DNA of 64,000 nt, taken from contig NC_064822.1 of NCBI RefSeq assembly GCF_024166365.1, positions 108,558,823 to 108,622,822 on the forward strand. Direction: 5' to 3'. How positions within the stretch are numbered: position 1 is the first letter of the stretch; every line of letters starts with the position of its first letter. Made by a program: the position numbers and the translations under genes. This stretch comes from Elephas maximus indicus (lineage: Eukaryota > Chordata > Mammalia > Proboscidea > Elephantidae). This document shows, in pieces, positions 12,721 to 24,100 of this stretch. The notes below the pieces were generated by a model. The model ran no database searches. It saw only the letters and a program-made list of their open reading frames with translations, and was not told the origin of the DNA.

Positions 12721-15191
12721 CTCTTCTACTTTACATTTTGGGAAACTGGGGCAAAAAGGCACAAATGGAGCCGGTCCGACTTTCCAGACCCACTTCACTA
12801 ATGTGCCCGCTTCTGCTTCTCCCTTCAATTCTCCAGCTCCCTCTGGGCACACCCATATACCCTGCCTTCCCTCACCCTCTCCTGGGCCTCACCCCTCCTC
12901 CTCGGCTGGGCCTGGGCTCCCAGCCTCTCATCCAACCACAGCTATTTCCAGGAAGTGGGGTGTGTGGGTGGAGGGGGTTTCTCCAAACAAATCCAAGACT
13001 TCTGAGTGAGAGGGGGCCAGGCTGGGGGAGCTGCTGACAGGCTCTGGAATGTTCCAGGCTGGAGGAAAGTGAGGGTCCTAGGGGTCTGGCCCTACCTTCC
13101 CAATCCTCTCCCAGTGACCTTACTTTCCCCGCAGACAAACATTAAGAGACCAGCACTTTTCTGTCCCCATCTTCTTCCCTCAGATGCTCCACAGGGTGGG
13201 GAGGCACTCAAAGCCATGCCAGTCCTGGCCCTGGCCCTGGCCCTGGCCAACCAACACAGGGGTTAGTGAGCCTCAGTCACTGCTTGGACACCTTGCTGTG
13301 CCTGGGTGGGGAGTGTCTGAGACCAGTGAGGGTCAGAGGATATTTGGGGACCTGTCCCAGGTGAGGGGGCCTGCCACGAGGGAACTGTCCAGCCCATCTG
13401 GAGGCAGTAGGAATAGAAAGAAATATGCTAAAGGGGTCCTAGTCAGGAGGGAACTAGGCAGAGGAACACCCCCCACCACAGTGCTCCTCCTCCCTGAAGC
13501 AGGGCTGGGTGCTGGACCCAGCCAGGCCCAGTTGCCCACACTGGCCAGGGGCCTGGAATGTCCTGGGACGCATGCAGCCAGGGCTGGGAGGTTGGGAGTG
13601 GGTTGCAGAGCCAGTGCCCATCTTCAGTTACAGGCTGGGGGTCCATGCCTTGCTACACAGATGCCACCCACTGGCCAAGGTACCCCGGGGACAGACTTCC
13701 TGGCCTGGAAAACTGGAGCTTCGAGGGAAAGGCCTCAGGCTAGGCCCAGCCCAGGCAGACCCAGGGAAATGTCCTGGGTGGGCTCCCAGCCAGGGGCTCA
13801 TTCCAGAGACCACAGGATTGGACCAGTCCAGATGGGCATGAGGGAGGGGGAGGTTAGTCAGAAGGGACCCAGTGGGAGAAGCCAGAGCTGGGGGAGTTGG
13901 GAGTTGCCTGAGCTGGGACATTCAGTAAATACCATGCAAATGAGGGAGGGGGCATATTTGCACATTCTTGCAAATGACAGCTCCTGCCAGTTTGAGAGGC
14001 TGCTGTCCAAGGCTTGGGGCTGTTGACTCCCAGGCCATTAACCCCTTGTGTATTTGGAGATTACTCCCTCCTTCCCAAGGCCTTATCCACCCCCTGCCCT
14101 GACTCCCAGGACAGGAAGTTGGCCTTGTTCCCAGGAGGGAGGCGGGAGGCCCATTGAGGGGGATGAGTATGTGTTGGGAGGGGGGCCGCCTGTCATCCTC
14201 AGGCCCTGGAACAGCAGCTAAGGAAAGAGAACAGAGCTAGGAGAGCCACGAAGGTAGTACTCAGGTTTTGGGGGCATGGTGGAGAGAGAGCCCAGCACTG
14301 AGGGCCTGGAACCTGGGGTGGAAGGCCTAAGATGCAGGGTTCGAAGGACAGGTTAGAGTTCTGTGAGGTAGGCCTGAAACAGAGCCATAGGTGAGTGGGG
14401 GATGGTGTCCCAAGCAGAGCAGCTAGGGGCTGTCAGGAGAAGGGGCTCAAATGCCTGGGATTGTGACAGGAAAATGGATCATTACTGTGGGCAAAGTGGT
14501 CTTTAGGCTGGAACTTGGCCTGGCAGTGTGTATGGCGGGTGGATGGTGCATGTCTTCCTTTTCCTACTTCACAACCAGGGAAACTGAGGCAGGAAGCTGG
14601 CCTGCAACTACATTTTCCCTGACCCTAAGAAGCCTCAGGATGCACTCTAGATCCTGGGCGGGCGGGGACAGTGGTTCCCAGCCCCTCCTCCCCACCGGAA
14701 GTCCTGAGAGGGCCTGAGAGTTCAGGCTGGGAGGCTGGCGGGGACACAGTGTTCCCCACTGGCCCTTGAGCCCTGCCCTGAGACCTAAATTCCCACCCTG
14801 CACCCGTCCCACCCCACAGGGGCTGGATCTCAGGACTCGGGATCCCTGCAGATCCCTGGACAGGGTGGATCCCTGCAACACCTTACGCGAAGACCAGTAG
14901 CTCCAAAGCCAGGGGGACCAAAGCATCCTGGGCTGACACTCCCAGCAGGGTAGATCCTGGGAATCTGATCTCGTGGCCTCCCCCACATCCTCCCCCCCCC
15001 CCACTTCCTGGAGCAGCGACCTGCCCCCTTCCCGCCTGCACTCCCCTCCACTTCCAGGGCCAGGCTTCTCCTCTCACCAGCCAGACAGCCTCCCCTCCGC
15101 CCAGGGGAAGCAGCTGCCTCAGCCAGGCCGCTTCCAGGAAGCCCCAGCATTGTTCAGGCCTCTCGGCCAGCACCCAGGCCAGCCAGACACC

Positions 15192-18100
15192 ATGAAGTCC
15201 AGCGGCCCCGTGGAGAGGCTGCTCAGAGCCCTGGGGAGGAGGGACAGCAGCCGGGCAGCCAGCAGGGTAGGAGTGCCCCCAGCTGGGCAGAGGAGGGGCA
15301 GGGATGGAGGTGTGGGCAGTGGGGGAGGGGGACAGGGCTCAGGCCAGACCCTCTTCCAATTTCAGTTTCCTCAGGCCTCTCTGCTTGGCCTGCATTCCCT
15401 CCCTCCTTACTCTGCCCTTTTGGGGTCCTGGGGCCACAGCATGACCAGCAGGGTTAGAGCAGATCCTGATGTCCGATTTGTCTCCTCTGTCACCTCCCTG
15501 CCCTAGCCTGGGCCAACTCTGGGGGTCCTGACCCACCAAATTTGCACCCCAGGTACTTCATTGCAGGACCTTGCCTGGTGCCATCCTGGAGCCCTAATGC
15601 AAGGCCAAGAGATCAGGCCCCTTTCCTGACCTGGAATGTTTAGGGGAAATGCGGTGGGGTGATGGCCGAGAAGAAAGAGGCCAGGTCTTAGGGGTGCTTT
15701 AGAAACTGGAGGCTTGCTTTCCACTGACATTGTCTGCATACTGTGAATTCAAAAATGCACCCATGTTTCCTACTGAGTCCAGCAAGATTGGTCCAGCCCA
15801 GAAGGGTTCCAGGTTGGGTTTAATCCAGTTGCTCCAGGGAATGCCAAGAGACCAAAGATGCTGCCTGGGTCCCCGGGCTGGGGGGCCTGGAGACCCCTTC
15901 ACTCCCTTTCTCCACTTCTCAGCCTTACCCCAAAAGAACCTCAGGGCAGCATGAGACAACTGGAGTAGAGGGCAGAGGGAAAGAGGGGTGGGAGCTTGAA
16001 CTCCAGAAGAGAAAAATGGGTGGAAGAAAGAGGAAGTAAATTGTCCCCAGAGGATGGGAAGAATGAACCCATTAATGGAAAAGGATGGGACTGAGATAGA
16101 CCTGGGCAATGGGTGGGGGGGCATCCCAGCCTCCTGTCCACTGCCTTTCTGGGTGAGGAAGGGCTGAAAAGGACAGCTGGTCTACCCTCTCCCCCACTGG
16201 CTGCCTGAATCCCACTTGAACCTCCTCAAGAGGCTGTATCCATTGGCAGCAAAGCAGTGAAACACTTCTCCCCTATGTCAGGCTTCTATCAGCCTCTCCT
16301 CCCAGCATTACCCCACTTACACAATTGCTGCTTGCCTGCTTGCCGCCTCAACGCACAGAGAGTAAACATGTTGTTCTGATAGGGAAGTGGTGGGGGGCAT
16401 GTCAGCTGCCAGGAGCGTGGGGACAACGGGAGCTGACTCCTGCTGGGTCAGTCTGGCTGTTTTGTGACATGTTACACATGACATGTCTGGACCCCCTCCC
16501 CGCCCATTCTCCACACAGGCCGCCATCTGGAGATGGCAATATAGTGGAGAAATAGGGAGCCCTCATTGAGGAAAGTCAGAGAGCATACCACTAAGGGCAT
16601 CACACACCAAAGCCACATATGGGGCCTAAGTGACCGACCCCTTGGGGAGGACTTGACCCAGCTTAGGGTGATGCAAGGGGTCAGATTCCATGCACTGTGT
16701 AGGACAGGCTCCATCCCTCCCCTGGAGCAGCTGTGGCCAAGTGAGTCTTCCGTGGAATGGGGGAGGTAGACCATGAGTCTCTGGGGCTTTATTGGGATGG
16801 AGGAAGGAAGAAACCAGTGTGGTGTTAAGGCCCCTGCCTGGTCCTGGAGATGAGCCCCCTGGGAACCAACACTTCTGTCTGTCCCTCCACCCCAGCCTAG
16901 GAAAGCTGAGCCACATAGCTTCCGGGAGAAGGTTTTCCGGAAGAAACCACCAGTCTGTGCAGTGTGTAAGGTGACCATCGATGGGACAGGTGTCTCGTGC
17001 AGAGGTGAGGGGCCCTGTCCCGTGACTCTGAGACCCTCTACCCAGTGCCACTGTACTGCACAACTCCAGGGGGCAGATTCACACCACATAAAATGTACGG
17101 TGAATTGACGCCTCTGGATCAGGCAACAAGGTAGCCAGGAAACAGCTGTATCCCCTTTCAGATGGCCCTTGCTCCCCATGACGAACACCCCAGCAAGCCA
17201 GGAGACTCAACACTCTTCACCTTCCCACCCTAACCTATGACTGGGGGGCTTTCCTCCCTCTCTTCCTCCTTACCCCAACCCAACTAATTACAGAACATTA
17301 CTCCTGGCTCCCTCCCTCCCTAGCCTGGCAGGTACCCCACTGCCACCCTCTTCCCTCAGACTCTGCCTCTGCTGCCCACCCAGCCAGCTCAGTACGGCTG
17401 GAGTCCTGAAGTTTCAGGGGCTGTTCTGGGGCCTGGGGAGATGGGGGAGGCCCAGCCCTCCTACTGCCCCGACAAGCTCCTAGTAACACCTCTTTCTTCT
17501 CCCATCCCACTCCAGTCTGCAAGGTGGCGACACACAGAAAATGTGAAGCAAAGGTGGGTACCTGGTTCTACCTGATGGGGGAGGGGGACGAGATCCCTTC
17601 CTTCCTCCCAAGGGGCTTCTCCAGTCACACTGGCATTGACCCTCCACCTCCACCTCTCTCATCAGTGGGGAACCCCTGCTGGATGGGAGGGGATGCTGTA
17701 ATGGGCCCTTTAAGAATCACCCTATTCCACCCCCTGGCGGGCTGGCCCCTGGCACGGGTGGACAGCGAGACAGCGTTTGTCTTGGTGCTGTGCCCAGGCT
17801 GCAGCTGGTGAAAGGATGGGGGGCGGGGAGGAGGAGGAGTAGGAGTAGGAGGAAGGGTGGGGTGGCTGGGGTGGGGGAGCAGCATTTCAGAGACTGGGCA
17901 GCCGGATGGGCTGTGCCTTCCCTCTGGGGAAGGGTCCTAAGGATGCCTGGGTGGGTCTTGTCCTGTGCCCTGCAAAGGCTGGGCAGAAGGTACAAGCCGT
18001 GGAAAGCACCCCTGCCCATGGGGAACCCGAGACAGGCCCTCTCTGAGGAGGTTCCCTGGTCCTTCTGTAGTATGAGTGGTCCCAGGGCCTTGGAACTGGC

Positions 18101-21100
18101 TTGAGGGAGTGCTATGCCCAGGGGCGGCGCCTCCCGGTGAAAGAGGCTAGTGTCCCTCCCTGGCCACGGCCTGCATGCATGGCTCTATATATAACTTCCG
18201 CCCTGCCCCTGGATGAATGGGGGTCTGTGTGGGCAGGGGGCTGGGAGCCAAGAGCAACAAGTGGGGGGTCTGGGGGTGGGGGACCGAGAGGCCAGAGGGG
18301 AGGCTCCCTTAAAAAGAAGAACCTCAGTTGGAGCCCATCTGCTGGCAGCCCCTCCACCTTCTTGCTGAAGCTGAAGGGTGGCACAATCCTCAAGCCCAAG
18401 AGAGCCCATTTCACCAGGAGCTCAGCCCCTCACTCAGGTCTCCCTCCAGGTGACTTCATCCTGTCAGGCCTTGCCTCCGGCAGAGCTGGTGAGTGTGCTC
18501 TGGGATGGGGTGAGGGAGGCAAGGGACCTGGCTGAGGTGTTCAGAGGTCTGGTGGCCCTGGAGAGGGCCCCCAGGAGGTCACCTTGAACTGACTGCAGTA
18601 GGTATTGCGCATCCTGAAAGGGAGGAAAAAAGGTGTCCTCTCCTCTTCCTGTTCTCTGGGGTCTGGTGGGGCTTAGGACGCTCCTCCCCCCCCTCAACTT
18701 AGCCCTTACAGGGATGCTGACATGCCCCCCCCCGCCCCACCCTACTATCCCCAGGGCCTTGCCCTAACCACTCCATTTCCTCCCATGTCTCCCTCTAGCG
18801 GCGGAACACGGCCCCAGTCAGGCGCATAGAGCACCTGGTAAGGTGATGTAGGAGTGGGCGGGGGCGGAAGCAGATAGCTCTGGGAGTAAGGACCTAGGTT
18901 TCTTCTGGGGACAAAAGGGCATGGGATTCTGAAGTGGAGTGCACCCGAAGAGATGTCCAGGCAGGGTTTCTCATCCACCAGGGATCCACCAAGTCTCTGA
19001 ACCACTCAAGGCAGCGCAGCACTCTGCCCAGGTAAGTAGGGACACCTGGGGTAGTGCCACAGGATCCCTTCCGCCAGCCTCCCAACAGAGCTCCCCGGGA
19101 CGGCCCCCCTCCCAAGCGGAATTCTCCCTCTGGCCCCACCCACCCTCAGGACCTCTCGGGCCTCACCTGGAGTCTGCCTGACACCCCTCCATCACACTAG
19201 CCACCTTCGGGTGCCCACCCCCTCCGTCCCTTTACCTAGGCTCTGCCCCCTCCCCAGGAGCTTCAGTCTGGACCCGCTTATGGAGCGGCGCTGGGACTTG
19301 GACCTCACCTACGTGACGGAGCGGATCCTGGCCGCCGCCTTCCCGGCGCGGCCAGACGAGCAGCGACACCGGGGCCACCTGCGCGAGCTAGCCCACGTGC
19401 TGCAATCCAAGCACCGCGACAAGTACCTGGTGAGGGGTGGGGCCTACCAGAATCAACCAATGAGAGAGCTGAGATTTCCAGATGGGTGAGGCTACTCACT
19501 GACGTCAAACCTGTGGAGGCGAGGCCCCCAGGGGCGGAGCCCGAGTGGTAGGGGCGGGGCCGGGGCCGGGGCCGGGGCCGGGGCGGGGCGCCAGAGCCGC
19601 TGTAGACCAGAGAGTCCTGGAACGCAGGCTGCTGGGCCGCCGGAGTTAGATCAGGTCTTAGCAATCTCCGCATTTTAGAGGCTCACTCTTACTTAGGGTC
19701 ACAGCCAGTGATACCACTTCCACCCGCCAGTGTGCCTCGCTGCCTGAGGTCTCTTTCGTCTAAAACCAAACCCGTTGCCATGGAGTCAACTCATAGTGAC
19801 CCTATAGCACAGGGTAGAACTGTCCCATAGGGTTTCCAAGGACCGGCTGGTGGATTCGAACTGCTGGCCTTTTAGTTAGCAGCCAGGCGCTTAACCACTG
19901 CTCCACCAGGGCTCCCTTCCATCTAAAACCAAAATCCCGGTGCAGTCGAGTCGATTCCGACTCATAGCGACCCTATAGGACAGAGTGGAACTGCCCGATA
20001 GTTTCCAAGGCGCACCGGGCGGATTCGAACAGCCGACCTCTTGGTTATCAGGAGTAGCACTTAACCACTACGCCACCAGGGATCTAAGAGCAATTTTCTG
20101 AAGATCTCTCCAACTTTGAGCAATATTATGGTATGGAATCTTTCTACTTGTCCTTGTAGTTTTAGGGGAAACCCTGGTGGCGTAGTGGTTAAGTGCTACG
20201 GCTGCTAACTAAAGGGTCGGCCGTTCGAATCCGCCAGGCGCTCCTTGGAAACTCTATGGGGCAGCTCTACTCTGTCCTATAGGGTGGCTATGAGTCGGAA
20301 TCGACTCGACGGCAGTAGGTTTCCCTCTAAAGCCCCCCTTTATTTGCAGCTCTTCAACCTTTCAGAGAAAAGACATGACCTAACCCGCCTAAATCCCAAG
20401 GTAGGAGGGCAATGGCCTGCCTAGCCATTAAGCCCAACCACGCCTGCCCCCAAAACCTCCCAGCCTCACCATTATTAATAATTGCAAGTCGCATTTACTT
20501 CACTGTTAAGCACTTTCCCATACAACCTATTACTTGAGACACCCCAAAACGTTCATGGTGCAGCAGGTGTCAGCTTATTTTTTGGGTAAGGGAAGTGCTG
20601 AGGCTGACAAGGACAGCTATGGTAAAGAGAAGCATCAGGCTCTTGCACCCCATCCCTTTTCCATCCCCACCCATCTCTTTTCTTCCGTGGCCCCCACCCT
20701 CATCCATCCTCTTACCCCAGGTCCAGGACTTCGGCTGGCCAGAGCTGCACGCCCCGCCCCTGGACAAGCTGTGCTCAATTTGCAAGGCCATGGAGACATG
20801 GCTCAGTGCTGACCCGCAGCATGTGGTAGTACTGTACTGCAAGGTAGGCTGGGTCCTCGGGGTGCAAAGGGCTGGGGTGGCTTCAGCCTGTACCCCAGCA
20901 GGCCCTCCACCCTGTCTCTCTGTCCCTCAGGGGAGCAAGGGCAAGCTTGGGGTCATCGTCTCTGCATACATGCACTACAGCAAGATCTCCGCGGGGTGAG
21001 GCTCCACTACCACCTGAGTGGCCCCTTCCTCCAGGGTCCTTCCTCCAGCTGGCCCCTAGGAGACCATCTCCCCAGAAGCCCCCTTTTTGTTCTGAGCCCT

Positions 21101-24100
21101 TGAATGTAAACTTGACATTTCCATCTCCATTTTCTCACTTGCATTTTACCCCAGTCCTGAGCAGATGGTCTTATTGCCCCTTCTTGTAGATGAGGCAACT
21201 AAAGCTCAGGGAACAATTGCTGGAGGTCCAACAACTAGTAAAGTGATTATATGTGGGGCTTTTAGTTCTCTTTACCACCACTCTGAGCGTTTTCTAAGAC
21301 TTGGGGGCATCACACCTCTCCTTCCTCCTCTGGGGCTTAGGGATGGGAGGCCAGAATGGAGACCAGCCCCTAACCCCCCCACAACCACCCTGGTTTCCCC
21401 AGGGCAGACCAGGCGCTAGCTACACTTACCATGCGGAAGTTCTGTGAGGACAAGGTGGCTGCGGAACTGCAGCCCTCCCAGCGCAGGTGAGCAGCCTGGG
21501 GTTGAGATGGGTGGGAGAAGCAGCTCACTCCACGACTACCAAAGCCACGATTCTCCCATTCATGCAACATGCTTTCACTGAGCACTTCCTGTGTGCCAGG
21601 CACTGTGCCAACTGCTAAGAATATAGAACGAACAAGTTCCCTGCACTCATGGAGCTTACGTTCTAGTGGAGTAAAAGGCGATAAACCTGTGAATAAATAG
21701 AGAAGATCATTTTGGACAATAAGTACAATGAAGAAAATAAAGCCAAACCGTGTGATACAGTGGGGTTCATGAGACAGTCAGGCAGAGATCTGGGGCAAGA
21801 GCATTCTAGGCAGAGGGAGCGGCAAGTACAAAACCTTGAGGCAGCAAGAGGGATTCGAGTTAGGTGCAAGGAAGAACTTTCTGGCAAGCTGGAACATGGA
21901 AGGGAAGTTCTGAGAAGGGCAGATCTTCCCATGATGAGTGGAGGTTGTGCATAACTGAAATGATACAAGTGGACTTTCAGGAAAAAGGGCTTATGTTCTC
22001 TCGTTGACACTTCTTCCCAACCCCCAGATACATCAGCTACTTCAGTGGTCTGCTGTCTGGCTCCATCAGAATGAACAGCAGCCCTCTCTTCCTACACTAT
22101 GTGCTTGTGCCCATGCTGCCAGCCTTTGAACCCAGCATAGGTGAATCTACCTGAGATGTGCTCCTGGGGAGGGATAACCCCACCCTACTCCACTCAGCAC
22201 CCCTCATGCACCTTCTCTTCCCTACCCTCCAGGCTTCCAGCCCTTCCTCAAGATTTACCAGTCTATGCAGCTTGTCTACACATCTGGAGTCTAGTGAGTG
22301 CCCTGTTCCCAGGCCCCTACACTTTCATGGCCAGGCCAGCTCCCCTGTGCCACCACTTCCTAGATTCCTGCTTCTCCAGCCTCCCTAGACACCTGGGCCT
22401 CTAGCTCCAGCCACTGCACCTGAAAATGGAACCCATTTTACCGATGGGGAAGCTGAGGCTCAGCCAAAGCCTCTCACTTGAGACTCTGACTCAGATATCC
22501 TGACTGTGCATAGGCCCACCCCTGAGCCCAGGTGCCTCCGATTCAGCCGTGCCTTCTTTCTCCCCACAGCTGCATCGCAGGCCCTGGTCCCCAGCAGCTT
22601 TGCATCAGCCTGGAGCCAGCCCTCCTCCTCAAAGGCGACGTCATGGTGTGTGTGTCGGGCGGGGGGGGGGGGTGGTCCTAGCAACAAGGAGGGCCCAGGG
22701 AATGGGATGAGGTTGAGGGGGGGTTGTCCTCCCAGCTGCACAGACTTCTGGTGAGTTATCAATTCAAGGCAGATTAGAGAGAGCAAAGGGAGTACCCTAG
22801 ATGGAATAGGGAGTCACCTTGAGGTTGAGGTGGGGCAGAAGCTGTGGTCAGGTTGTCCCCAGGGTAGAGGTACAGAGGAGGCATTAGTAAGCATGAGAGC
22901 CTGACTTCTGGCCTCCCTCCCCTCAACCAGGTGACATGCTACCACAAGAGTGGCCGGGGCACTGACCGAACCCTTGTGTTCCGAGTCCAGTTCCACACAT
23001 GCACCATCCATGGACCACTTCTCACCTTCAGTAAGGACCAACTGGATGAGGCCTGGACTGGTGAGTCAGTGATGAGTGGAGGAGGCTGGAGACCAGCGAG
23101 GGGCAGGCAGGTGGAGGCAGGCAGGAGAGGATAGGGGAGGCCAGGTGCCTGGCTCCTCACTGTCCACTCTCCACAGACGAGAGGTTCCCCTTCCAAGCCT
23201 CAGTGGAGTTTGTCTTCTCCTCTAGCCCCGAGAAGATCAAAGGTAAGAACAGGGCCTTGGGTCAGTAGCTGAAAGTTGTATATCCCTTGCTCCTCATCAC
23301 CTGGGTGGCCCTTCCACAGGCAGCACCCCACGGAATGACCCCTCTGTCTCTGTTGACTACAACACTGCAGAGCCCGCCGTCCGTTGGGACTCTTACGAGA
23401 ACTTCAACCAGCACCACGAGGACAGTGTGGACGGTGTGTGGGGCAGGCCCTAGGGTGGGAGGAGGTGCCAGTTTGATGGAGGGGAAGGGAGCACACGCCT
23501 TCTTCCCCAGGCAAATCCCCCTCCCAGGAGTCCCCCCGAGCCCCTCTTAACTGGAGTCCCCAGAGCCGTCTCCTCACATTAACCATCTCTTTCTTCCTCT
23601 TCCCTGCTTGTCCTCCCTCCCCAACCCTGTTCCTCACTCAGGCTCCCTGACCCACACCCGGGGTCCCCTGGATGGCAGCCCCTATGCTCAGGTGCAGCGG
23701 GCCCCCCGGCAGACCCCACCTGCACCCTCTCCAGAGCCACCTCCACCCCCCATGCTCTCTGTCAGCAGTGACTCTGGCCATTCATCCACACTGACCACAG
23801 AACCTGCTGCTGAGTCCCCAGGCCGGCCACCCCCAACGGCTGCTGAGCGGCAGGAGCTGGATCGTCTTTTGGGAGGCTGTGGATTGGCTAGTGGAGGCCG
23901 GGGAGCTGGGCGTGAGACAGCCATCCTAGACGACGAGGAGCAGGCCCCCTCGGGCGGAGGCCCCCATCTCGGGATGTTTTCAGGCCACAGGCCTGGCCTC
24001 AGCCGCCACTGCTCCTGCCGCCAGGGGTACCGGGAACCCTGTGGGACCTCCAATGGGGGCTACTACCGGCCGGAGGGAACCCTGGAGAGGCGGCGACTGG

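Noticed and set aside
11965-12801. A 278-codon plus-strand open frame over the TNS2 exon 1a region
   Set aside because: Low-complexity composition from the CpG island. Only the 75-bp segment with a good donor and correct phase is supported as coding.
13184-14026. A 280-codon open frame between the two TNS2 first exons
   Set aside because: No splice-compatible link, no domain and biased composition. It reads through a CCCTGG repeat.
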